Source of the DNA: Labilithrix sp.
Lineage (GTDB): Bacteria; Myxococcota_A; Polyangia; Polyangiales; Polyangiaceae
Assembly: GCA_019637105.1 (NCBI GenBank)
Contig: JAHBWF010000019.1
Coordinates: 1 to 64,000 of the forward strand
Reading direction: 5' to 3'
Length of the DNA stretch: 64,000 bases
Below are positions 41,891 through 49,312 of this stretch, in pieces. The translations under genes were made by a program, and so were the position numbers. The notes under the pieces are model-generated. The model was not told the origin of the DNA. It saw only the letters and a list, made by a program, of their open reading frames with translations, and searched no databases. How positions within the stretch are numbered: the first letter of the stretch is position 1; every line of letters starts with the position of its first letter.

Positions 41891-43306
41891 GTGGTCGAGT
41901 CGATGGTCCGCATCCTGGAGCGGTACGCGATGTACGAGAGCTTCGCGAGCGGTGGCATGGCGGAGGTGCACTTCGGCCGCGTGCTCGGCGCGGTCGACTT
42001 CTCGAGGCCGGTCGCGATCAAGAAGCTCCATCCGATGCTCGCCGCGGATCCGGAGTTCGTCGCGAGGTTCCTCGACGAGGCGCGGCTCGCGAGCCGCGTT
42101 CAGCACCCGAACGTCGTCCAGACCCTCGACGCCGTGTCGTCGCAGGGCGAGCTCTTCGTCGTCCTCGAGTACATCCACGGCTCGTCGCTCGCGCAGCTCC
42201 TCGCGGCGGCGCGCGCTTCGGGCGAGCGGGTCCCGCCGCAGGTCGCCGCGGCGATCATGTTCGACACGCTGGAGGGGCTCCACGCGGCGCACGAGGCTCG
42301 CGACGCGCGCGGCGAGCCGCTCGAGCTCGTCCACCGCGACGTCTCGCCTCAGAACGTGCTCGTCGGGCTCGACGGGTCCGCGCGGGTGCTCGATTTCGGC
42401 GTGGCCAAGGCGCGCGGCCGCTCGCAGGTCACGCGGGACGGCACCCTCCGCGGCAAGCTCGGGTACATGGCTCCCGAGCAGCTCTCCGGCGACGCGAGCC
42501 CTGCTTCGGACGTGTTCGCCGCGTCGATCGTCCTGTGGGAGATGCTGACGAACCAGCGTCTCTTCGCGGGGGATCACGAGGGCGCGATCGTCGGCAAGGT
42601 CATGTTCGAGCCGATCCCGAACCCTCGCGAGCTCGTGCCGGAGCTCTCGCCGTCCCTCGGTGAGGTCGTCGCGCGAGGGCTCGAGCGCGATCCGTCGCGC
42701 CGGTTCGAGAGCGCCCGCGCGATGGCGGTCGCGCTCCAGGCGACCTCGCCCGTCGCCACGCCGATCGAGGTCGCCGCGTGGGTCGCGGGGCTCGTCGATC
42801 CCTCCGTCGCCGCGCGCGCCGCTCGTCTGGCGCGCATCGAGCAGGACTCGGTCACGCGGTACGCTCCGTCGCCGCCCGCGCCTCCGGCGGGCCACGGAGC
42901 AGCGCCGTCGAGCGATCCGCAGGCGACGGTGCCGAGCTTCCCGGCGGTTTCGACGGCGCCGTCGACCGCCGAGCGCCGGCGGGCTCGGTGGCCACTCGCC
43001 GTCGTGGCGGCGGTGCTCGCGCTCGGCGTGGCGCTCGGCGTCTTCCGCCGCGACCCGCTCCCGACGATCGCGACGACGGTCGCCGCTCCAACTCCGGTCG
43101 TCTCGGTGGCTCCGCCGGCGTCGGCCGAGCCGGTCGCGTCGGCGCCCGCGCCTGCCTCGGCTCCTGCGCCGACGCCCGCGTCGTCCCCGAGCGCTGCGGC
43201 CGCGCGGCCGAAGGCCCGCTCGACGACGACGCGTCCGTCGTGCTCGCCGCCCTACTCGGTCGACGCGCGGGGCCTGCGGAAATACAAGCCCGAGTGCTTT
43301 CGCTGA
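41891..43306 (+). CDS. Membrane-anchored Ser/Thr protein kinase
   Basis: This 471-residue protein starts at GTG 41891. The kinase domain (about 12-285) has the glycine loop SGGMAEVHFG, lysine segment VAIKKLHP, HRDVSPQNVLV, DFGVAKARG and GYMAPEQLSG. HRDVSPQN, with Ser in place of Lys, is a form common in myxobacterial kinases. A Pro/Ala/Ser linker follows, then one transmembrane helix (about 360-378, WPLAVVAAVLALGVALGVF). The extracytoplasmic tail is Ala/Pro-rich and ends with a Cys pair. No sensor domain is visible outside. It converges with the lipoprotein at 43368. Confidence 0.92.
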   Translation: MVESMVRILERYAMYESFASGGMAEVHFGRVLGAVDFSRPVAIKKLHPMLAADPEFVARFLDEARLASRVQHPNVVQTLDAVSSQGELFVVLEYIHGSSLAQLLAAARASGERVPPQVAAAIMFDTLEGLHAAHEARDARGEPLELVHRDVSPQNVLVGLDGSARVLDFGVAKARGRSQVTRDGTLRGKLGYMAPEQLSGDASPASDVFAASIVLWEMLTNQRLFAGDHEGAIVGKVMFEPIPNPRELVPELSPSLGEVVARGLERDPSRRFESARAMAVALQATSPVATPIEVAAWVAGLVDPSVAARAARLARIEQDSVTRYAPSPPAPPAGHGAAPSSDPQATVPSFPAVSTAPSTAERRRARWPLAVVAAVLALGVALGVFRRDPLPTIATTVAAPTPVVSVAPPASAEPVASAPAPASAPAPTPASSPSAAAARPKARSTTTRPSCSPPYSVDARGLRKYKPECFR

Positions 43307-43307
43307 G

Positions 43308-43332
43308 GAGCCGTCCAGGACGTCGACGGCTC
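43308..43332. terminator. Candidate bidirectional hairpin terminator
   Basis: GAGCCGTC (43308-43315) pairs with GACGGCTC (43325-43332), an 8-bp perfect stem with a 9-nt loop, right after the kinase stop and between two convergent genes. No T-run, so moderate support only. Confidence 0.42.
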
Positions 43333-43367
43333 GGTGGGCCGAGGCCGCGCCGTCGGCGAGGCGGAGA

Positions 43368-44165
43368 TCAGCGCAGGTTCACGACGACGTTGTCGTAGCG
43401 CACCGTTCGGCCGTGAGGCTCGTTCACTTGGAAGAACCCGAGCTGGAGGTTCCCCAGTCCGGGGGTCCACCTCGCCTCGAGGGGGATCTCCGTCGTCCGA
43501 GCGTTCACCGTCATCCGGAGCGACGGATCGCCGTCGGTGGAGAGCCGCATCGTGACGTGCACCCACTCCGTGGTCGGTCCGAAGCGCGGGGTCCAGTCGA
43601 GCACGTGCGTCACGACGTCGAAGGAGCCGCCGTCCGCGCCCGGGGCGGTCTCGACGACGCACGCTCGGCCCGGGACCGCCCAGAGGGCGGCGCTCGCGCC
43701 GCCCAGGAAGAGACGGGCGAGGAACGTGACGTCCGTCGCGGTGTCCGTCGCGTCGAGGTGAACGTCGAAGTCGACGTCGACCGCGGAGGCCCTGTCGAGC
43801 GCGCGCGCGACGAAGACACCGTCGGCCGTCGTCGTGTCGCTCGGGACGGACGCGAGGAGCGAGCTCGGTGGGGAGACCGACGCGTCGGAGACGATCGCGA
43901 GGAGGTTGGGAGAGCGGACGTTGACCGTGTCCCACCGCGCGAGCGAGCCGTCGTCGAAATCGGCGCAGAAGAACGGGGGCGGCTGAATCGAGGCGCAGAA
44001 GCCGGTCGACGCCTCGTCGTTCGCGTCGCCGCGCGCGTCGAGCCCGCCGCTATCCGGGGCCTCCGGGCCCCCGTCGAGCAGGTCCTCGTACGGTGTGAGC
44101 CAGTAGCACCCCGCGAGCGCCAGAGCGGCGACGCCTGCGGGAACTCGCGCGTGGCTCGACGACAC
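43368..44165 (-). CDS. Lipoprotein, lectin/LamG-like fold (paralogue B)
   Basis: Starting at GTG 44165 gives 265 residues with lipobox ALALAGC and an Asp/Gly linker. The folded domain opens with 'FFCADFDDGSLARWD' and closes with 'VRYDNVVVNLR'. Length, opening motif and closing strand match the lipoprotein at 7762-8559, so the two are paralogues. The strand pattern suits a carbohydrate- or ligand-binding sandwich. Frames continuing upstream past 44165 were rejected because they lack a signal peptide. Function unknown. Confidence 0.8.
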   Translation of the reverse strand: MSSSHARVPAGVAALALAGCYWLTPYEDLLDGGPEAPDSGGLDARGDANDEASTGFCASIQPPPFFCADFDDGSLARWDTVNVRSPNLLAIVSDASVSPPSSLLASVPSDTTTADGVFVARALDRASAVDVDFDVHLDATDTATDVTFLARLFLGGASAALWAVPGRACVVETAPGADGGSFDVVTHVLDWTPRFGPTTEWVHVTMRLSTDGDPSLRMTVNARTTEIPLEARWTPGLGNLQLGFFQVNEPHGRTVRYDNVVVNLR

Positions 44166-44424
44166 CTCGCTACGAGTAGCGCGACGCCGTGCCGTGAGCA
44201 ATCTCGCCGGGCGGTGCGGGGGGCGCGCTCGCGTCGCCGAGGCTCGGCCCGACCGAGGTGCGGCCTCGCGTACCGAGCGCCGTCGGCGAGGCGAGGCGCT
44301 GTCCGCGTCGGTGACGGGAGCCGCGACGGCGCAGGGCTCGAGGGCGAGTGTGGAGCCCGCCGCGCCCTTGCGCGACGCGGCGCCTCCGGAGCCACGAGAG
44401 CGACGCGCCCGCGAGTTCCATGGC

Positions 44425-45636
44425 TCAAGCGGCGAGGCGCCGGTCGAACTGCACGAGCAGCTTCGCGAGCCCGCGGAGGCCGAGGGCGTGGATCCACGCG
44501 AGCGGTTCGGGCTCGCGCGAGAAGGGCGGAAGCCGGCGCGCGATCTCCTCGAAGACGACACGTCCCTCGAGCCGCGACAGCGCGGCGCCGACGCAGAAGT
44601 GAATGCCGAACCCGAAGCTCACGTGACTCCGCGTGTTGCGTCGGACGTCGAAGACGTCGGGCTCGAGGAAGACCTCGGGATCGCGGTTCGCCGCCGCGAG
44701 GAGCGCCGCCACGATAGCGCCCTCCGGGATCACGACCCCCGAGAGCTCGACCTCTCGGGTCGCTCGCCGGAGCAGCATCTTCGCCGGGCCGTCGAAGCGG
44801 AGGACCTCCTCGATGAAGGCCGGGATGACGGCCGGATCCCGGCGGATCGTGGAGAAGACGTCGGGGCGCTCGGCGAGCACGAGCGCGGCGCTGGAGATCA
44901 GGTTCGTCGTCGTGATGTTCCCCGCCACGAGCAGAGTGACGACGAGCGACAGCACCTCGTCCGTGCTGACGACGCCTTCGGCGCCCTCCGCGCGGCAGAG
45001 GTCGCTGACGAGATCGTCCCCCGGGCTCATCCTTCGGGAGACGATGAGCTCTTCGATGTACGCGCGAAGCTCGCGTCGTGCGGCGAGGACGCGCTCCACG
45101 TCGGAGTCGCTCCGCGGAGCGACGACGTCGACCACGGCGTCGGACCATCGCTTGAAGTCGTGCAGGCGCGACGGATCGACGCCGATCCTCTCCGCGATGA
45201 CGATCACGGGCAGAGGGATCGCGAGATCGGCGACGACGTCGAACACGGGCAGCTCGAGGATGCGGTCGAGGAGGCCGACGGTCAGCGCGCGGACGCGTGG
45301 CTCGAGGCGGCTCATCGCCGCGGGCGTGAAGGCGCCCGCGATCAGCTTCCGGAGGCGCGTATGAACGGGCGGATCGTTGGCGATGACCGACGCGCTCTCG
45401 GGGAAGACCTGGTCGCCGCGCAGGCGCTCGTCGATCGCGGCGTCACGCCCGGTGCGAATGCCCGCCGAGGAGAACAGCTCGGGATGCTTCAAGACGTGCA
45501 CTACGTCGCGATGACGGCTCACCGCCCACCAGCCATGCTCCACCTGACACACTGGCGCGAGATCCCGCAGTCTGGACTGAACCGAGTGCGGATCCTCGAG
45601 CGCCTCGCGAGAGAGGATTTCGAATGCGGGTGCCAT
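44425..45636 (-). CDS. Cytochrome P450
   Basis: This 403-residue protein is a typical class I bacterial P450: K-helix ExxR (EEVLR), the heme loop FGFGIHFCVGAAL with Cys348 as axial ligand, and an I-helix. The I-helix reads LVAGNITTT, so the usual acidic residue of (A/G)Gx(D/E)T is Ile, which may alter proton delivery or favour a non-standard reaction. No membrane anchor; it needs ferredoxin partners not found here. It lies 274 bp downstream of the membrane-protein/hydroxylase/lyase operon on the same strand. The gap contains a short direct repeat (GGGAGCGCCACGCG at 45748 and 45765) but no clear gene. Confidence 0.95.
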   Translation of the reverse strand: MAPAFEILSREALEDPHSVQSRLRDLAPVCQVEHGWWAVSRHRDVVHVLKHPELFSSAGIRTGRDAAIDERLRGDQVFPESASVIANDPPVHTRLRKLIAGAFTPAAMSRLEPRVRALTVGLLDRILELPVFDVVADLAIPLPVIVIAERIGVDPSRLHDFKRWSDAVVDVVAPRSDSDVERVLAARRELRAYIEELIVSRRMSPGDDLVSDLCRAEGAEGVVSTDEVLSLVVTLLVAGNITTTNLISSAALVLAERPDVFSTIRRDPAVIPAFIEEVLRFDGPAKMLLRRATREVELSGVVIPEGAIVAALLAAANRDPEVFLEPDVFDVRRNTRSHVSFGFGIHFCVGAALSRLEGRVVFEEIARRLPPFSREPEPLAWIHALGLRGLAKLLVQFDRRLAA

Positions 45637-45910
45637 GCCGCGTCAACACGCGGCGCTCCCGATCGATGTCCTGCTGGGCTTCGGATCCTGCAGCGGCTCG
45701 ACGTCCTCGGAGGCCCCACGACGCGCCGAGGTCGCTGGGTCACGGCGGGGAGCGCCACGCGACGGGGAGCGCCACGCGTGGAGGTCGCGGCCCCGCCGGC
45801 CCCAGACGCCGACGACCTGCTCGGCGCCGTACTCCACGACGAGAGCCACCGCGCGGTCGCGCTCCGGATCGTCGTCGACGGCGCGCCGCGCCGCCCACGT
45901 CCCTCGGGTT

Positions 45911-46309
45911 TCACTCCTCCGGAGGAGGCGGCCTCTCCGCGGGCTGTCGTCTCCACGGGTTCACGCGCGACGCGAGCAGCGCCGCGACGACGGCGCAGCC
46001 TACGTAGCTCGCGGCGCGCGCGAGGCCAAGCCGCTCGTGGAACCGGGCGATTCCCTCGACCACGCCGCTCGACGGATCCGCCAGCACCTCGGCGAGGGCC
46101 GCAGCCCACACCGCGAGCGACGCCACGAGCACGCCGCGCATTCCGCTCCTCACCGACGACGCGAGCGCCGCGGCGATCCCGGCGGCGACGCCGACGACCG
46201 GCGGGAAGTCGATCCCGAGACGTCGTCCCTCGACGTGCGCGAGCGCGCCGAGGAGAGCTCCGAGCAGCGCGGCGACGAGCGATCCGACGCCGGCACCGAG
46301 CCAGTTCAC
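45911..46309 (-). CDS. Small multi-pass membrane protein
   Basis: This 132-residue protein starts at GTG 46309, overlapping the stop of the hydroxylase-like gene by four bases (GTGA). Three to four hydrophobic helices are visible (about 5-24, 38-52, 58-78 and 104-120), with a basic-then-acidic short tail (PWRRQPAERPPPPEE). Not recognised. Translational coupling to the hydroxylase-like enzyme suggests a membrane partner or an enzyme on the same substrate. Confidence 0.68.
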   Translation of the reverse strand: MNWLGAGVGSLVAALLGALLGALAHVEGRRLGIDFPPVVGVAAGIAAALASSVRSGMRGVLVASLAVWAAALAEVLADPSSGVVEGIARFHERLGLARAASYVGCAVVAALLASRVNPWRRQPAERPPPPEE

Positions 46310-46983
46310 CGCGCCATGTCCGGCGACGTCGGGACGCGCGCCCGTCCGTCCTTCGTGAACCGCACCAGCCAGGGGTGCACCAGCTCCAGGATGCGATCGA
46401 AGCCCTGCCACGACTCGGCGTAAGTGAACACCGCGTCGTTGGGATACGCGTGGTGATGCGCGTGGTAACGCGCCGTCGCCAGTCCCCAGCCGCGTGACGG
46501 CGGCGGCAGGCCTTGCTTCCGGAGCGGCACGCTCGACCACCATCCGTGCTGGTAGCAGTGGAAGACGAGCGAGTGGACGAACTTGAGCGCCGCGCCGAGC
46601 GCGAAGCCCCAGTTGCCGGTGAGCAGCGAGAGCGCGCTCATTCCGGCGAAGGACATGACCGCAGCCGTTCCGTAGGTGGACAGCTCGTAGTCGTCGAGCT
46701 GCGGCGCGTCCTTCGGCACGTTGTACCGGCGATGATGGCGTGAGTGACCGGTGCGGTATCGTTCGCGATCGTGATGAACAAAGTAATGGTCGAGCGTATA
46801 GACGAGATCGGCGGCAAAGAAGAACACCGCCGCCGCGCCGAACGTGGCGAGGAGCGACATTGCCGGCTTCGATGCTCGGAGCAAGCGTCGCGTTTTGCGA
46901 CGGCGAGCGGAATCGACCTCACGCAGGGTAGAGAGCTCCGGTCGAGCCGCATCGCGCGCCAGCTCGGCCGTTCGGTCGGTCAC
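46306..46983 (-). CDS. Fatty-acid-hydroxylase/sterol-desaturase-like di-iron enzyme
   Basis: This 225-residue protein starts at GTG 46983 (GTGA overlap with the gene before). It shows histidine clusters of the membrane di-iron hydroxylase superfamily: 'LDHYFVHHDRERYRTGHSRHH' region (about 64-84), 'VFHCYQHG' (about 140-147) and 'RYHAHHHAYPND' (about 172-183). Hydrophobic segments at 41-63, 108-135 and following are consistent with an inner-membrane enzyme. It likely hydroxylates or desaturates a lipid chain or sterol-like substrate using O2; the substrate is unknown. It is the middle gene of an overlapping three-gene operon. Confidence 0.8.
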   Translation of the reverse strand: MTDRTAELARDAARPELSTLREVDSARRRKTRRLLRASKPAMSLLATFGAAAVFFFAADLVYTLDHYFVHHDRERYRTGHSRHHRRYNVPKDAPQLDDYELSTYGTAAVMSFAGMSALSLLTGNWGFALGAALKFVHSLVFHCYQHGWWSSVPLRKQGLPPPSRGWGLATARYHAHHHAYPNDAVFTYAESWQGFDRILELVHPWLVRFTKDGRARVPTSPDMAR

Positions 46984-47666
46984 GCGCCGAGCGGCACCTC
47001 GACGTACACGCCGAACTCACCGACGAAGTCGATCGACACGCACGCGTGGACCCGCCCCTGACGGTTCTCGAAGCAGACCGCGGGCGCGAGCGGGAAGACG
47101 GGCTGGTGCCACACGCCGGGATCTACGTGGAGGCCGCGCGAGCCGTCGAACTGGAACGCGACGAAGTCGTCCGGTTGGACGTCGTCGCCCGGACGCGCGA
47201 GGAGGGCGACGAAGGGCGCTCCGTCCTCCGGGAAGAAAATCTGCCCACCGTCGGGGTGATAGTTCGCCTCATGCGTGTAGAGGCGAGACGTGTCGGTCGC
47301 CGGAGCGACCTCGGACGCCGACGGCGGGTCCTCGAACCAGCCCGTGACGTACGCGCGCCCCACGGCGTAATTGGTCGCGTACTGCACCTGACCGCGCCGC
47401 TCCATGACGAAGCGATCTTCGACCGCGCCGCCTTCGGCCCCGGTCCCGGGCACGAGCGGGCGCGGGCCGCGCACCGGCCACGGCACGATCGTCAACGCCG
47501 CGGTCGCGAAGTCGTCGACGAGGTGACCGTACCCGGCGAGCGCGGCTTCCGTCGCGCGTACGCACCGCGCGCGCACCGCGCGTGCCTCGCCCCGCGCGAT
47601 CGACGGGAGCGCTGCGAGATCGACACCGGAGAAGTTCGAGAACGCAACGGTCAACGAACCAAGCAT
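46980..47666 (-). CDS. Ureidoglycolate-lyase-like cupin protein
   Basis: This 228-residue protein starts at ATG 47666. The C-terminal ~110 residues match the ureidoglycolate lyase (AllA) layout: 'NYHPDGGQIFFPEDGAPFVA', 'VAFQFDGSRGLHVDPGVWHQ' and 'QGRVHACVSIDFVGEFG'. The histidines would be expected cupin metal ligands. The N-terminal ~100 residues are extra compared with the ~160-residue AllA. AllA releases urea from ureidoglycolate in purine breakdown, but no allantoin genes are nearby. The coupling to a lipid-hydroxylase-like enzyme makes another substrate likely. Confidence 0.72.
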   Translation of the reverse strand: MLGSLTVAFSNFSGVDLAALPSIARGEARAVRARCVRATEAALAGYGHLVDDFATAALTIVPWPVRGPRPLVPGTGAEGGAVEDRFVMERRGQVQYATNYAVGRAYVTGWFEDPPSASEVAPATDTSRLYTHEANYHPDGGQIFFPEDGAPFVALLARPGDDVQPDDFVAFQFDGSRGLHVDPGVWHQPVFPLAPAVCFENRQGRVHACVSIDFVGEFGVYVEVPLGA

Positions 47667-47702
47667 AGCGCAGGACGAAGCGGCGACCGCTGGCGTCGTC
47701 GA

Positions 47703-47786
47703 TCACCAGGCGGTGAAGCCCGTCGCCGCGCCGATCCCGCGAGCTGCGCCGGTGACGATCGCAACCCGACCATCGAGACGTTTCAT
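47703..47786 (-). pseudogene. Remnant of short-chain dehydrogenase, internally deleted
   Basis: ATG 47786 opens a 27-codon frame. The first 22 residues (MKRLDGRVAIVTGAARGIGA...) are a perfect SDR Rossmann start with TGxxxGIG. The last five, GFTAW, then stop, resemble the very end of SDR proteins (…DGGFTAW). The middle ~220 codons are missing, so this looks like an in-frame deletion remnant. It lies 36 bp before the ureidoglycolate-lyase-like gene on the same strand and may now serve as its leader ORF. Confidence 0.7.
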
Positions 47787-48274
47787 CTCGTGCTTCCGTT
47801 CGGCGCGCCCGTCCTGCACTCGACGCGCCGCGCGCGTTCCAGAGCGCTGCGCGCCCTCTTCTCCGCGGCTCCATGACGCCGTGATTCCGCGAGCGCCGTG
47901 ACGAGGAGCTGCCAGCTCGTCGCGAGGCTCCCCCGATGGACGATGGAACGAGCGACGGGCGATGAGACGAGCGACCGCTCGCGCGACGCGCAGATCCTGC
48001 GCTCCCGCGCGGAGACTGCACGGAAGGCAGACCCATCCATGCCGATCGACGACACCGAGCGGCGCGCCGTCCGACGAGCCCATCCGAGCGAGGCTCGGGC
48101 GGGCGTTCGGCGCGGTCCTCGACGTCTTGGCGCGAGACGACACCTCTCGCGCGGGTCGACGCGACCGTCGTACGCGCCGCCCGCCACGACGGTGTGCACG
48201 CCCGACGAGGCTGGCCGCGGCATTGCATACGGCGGGTCACACCAACACGACGGATCCCACCAACGAGGTACCTC
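47787..48274. other. 488-bp intergenic region
   Basis: Divergent spacer between the SDR remnant and the small helical protein. Open frames here have no recognisable motif. GAGGTACCTC (48265-48274), a 10-bp palindrome, contains the ribosome site of the plus-strand gene. Promoters for both directions are expected but not pinpointed. Confidence 0.45.
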
Positions 48275-48517
48275 ATGACGACCAAGACCGACGTTCGCAA
48301 GGAGATCGACATGGCGATCGATGATCTGGAGCAGCTCGCCGACGAGGTCCGCGTGAAGCTCCATCTCGCCGGGATGGATGCTCGGGACCTCTGGGGCAAG
48401 ACCCTCGAGCCGCGGCTCGAGCAGGCCCGCCGTCACGCGAAAGAGGCGACGGCCTCGTCGAAGGCGGCGATCGACGAGACGGTGAAGGCCGTGCGCGAGT
48501 TCGCGCGCGCGATGTGA
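48275..48517 (+). CDS. Small helical (coiled-coil) protein
   Basis: This 80-residue protein from ATG 48275 has a predicted continuous amphipathic helix: Lys/Asp/Glu-rich, with 'EQLADEVRVKLHLAGMDARD' at about 19-38 and 'EATASSKAAIDETVKAVREF' at the end. I see similar short 'KLHLAGMDA' proteins in mind as conserved in several phyla but without function. It lies 10 bp before the CBS gene, so the two are very likely cotranscribed, perhaps in a stress response. No signal or membrane segment. Confidence 0.72.
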   Translation: MTTKTDVRKEIDMAIDDLEQLADEVRVKLHLAGMDARDLWGKTLEPRLEQARRHAKEATASSKAAIDETVKAVREFARAM

Positions 48518-48527
48518 GGAGCGAACC

Positions 48528-49076
48528 ATGGCCGGCCGTACGAAGGACACGCCCCGCGACGCCACGACCGCGAGCCCCGAGCCTCCCGTCGAGACCGCGC
48601 ACCGCCCGTCACGCGTCGCGGACATCATGACGCGGGACGTGGCCGCGTGCAGCTCCGACGACACGCTCGAGCGGGCGGCCCAGCTCATGTGGGACCGCGC
48701 GTGCGGCAGCGTCCCCGTCGTCGACGAGCTGCGCAGGCCCATCGCGATGCTCACCGATCGTGACGTCTGCATGGCCGCTTACACGCAGGGCAAGCCGCTC
48801 GCCGGGATGGACGTCGCGTCGGCCATGTCGAAGCGGCTCTTTCTGGCCCGCAAAGACGAGACGCTCGAGAGCGCCGAGCGGACCATGCGCCGGCACTGCC
48901 TCCGCCGGCTGCCCGTGGTGGACCGGCACGGCGCGCTGGTCGGGCTGCTCTCGATCGCCGACATCGCCACCAACGGTCGCCTGGGACCGACGCTCGGCCG
49001 CGACGGTCTCTCCGCCAACGCCATCGCGGCGACGGTGGCGGCGCTGCATCACGGCGCGCGGCCCGCGTCCGGGTGA
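48528..49076 (+). CDS. Tandem CBS-domain protein
   Basis: This 182-residue protein starts at ATG 48528 and has two CBS motifs forming one Bateman module. CBS1 runs 'VADIMTRDVAACSSDDTLERAAQLM ... GSVPVVDELRRPIAMLTDRD', and CBS2 runs 'VASAMSKRLFLARKDETLESAERTM ... RRLPVVDRHGALVGLLSIAD'. Such modules bind adenine nucleotides and sense energy state. No enzyme domain is attached. It is cotranscribed with the small helical protein. A GTG at 49073 overlapping its stop (GTGA) opens a further frame, which loses protein-like character after about 60 codons. Confidence 0.93.
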   Translation: MAGRTKDTPRDATTASPEPPVETAHRPSRVADIMTRDVAACSSDDTLERAAQLMWDRACGSVPVVDELRRPIAMLTDRDVCMAAYTQGKPLAGMDVASAMSKRLFLARKDETLESAERTMRRHCLRRLPVVDRHGALVGLLSIADIATNGRLGPTLGRDGLSANAIAATVAALHHGARPASG

Positions 49077-49312
49077 ACGACCCGAGCCGCTCACGCAGGT
49101 CGTCGCCGTTCTCGACGCCGACGGAGGTGGAAGCCCTCGCGCCGCCGCCGTCGCGCCGAGGCTTCGGCGTCACCGGCGTGTCGGACGACGACCGCGAGGT
49201 CTACGGCTACGTCCTCTCTCTGTCCGGAGAGATGCGCACCTACCGAGCGAACGCGCGGCAAGGAGCGCGCGGAGGGCCACGACCTACGCCGCGAGCACGA
49301 CGAGCTCGTCGA

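Noticed and set aside
45637-45910. Possible minus-strand fragment (VALVVEYGAEQVVGVWG) between the P450 and the membrane protein
   Set aside because: Short, no start in good context, and the rest is low-complexity Arg/Pro/Ser.
49073-49312. GTG overlapping the CBS stop (GTGA) that opens a protein-like stretch of about 60 codons, apparently continued in another frame (ERAEGHDLRREHDELVDQRG)
   Set aside because: It needs a frameshift and then runs antisense into the HTTM gene end. Not enough support to call a gene, though a small decayed gene is possible.
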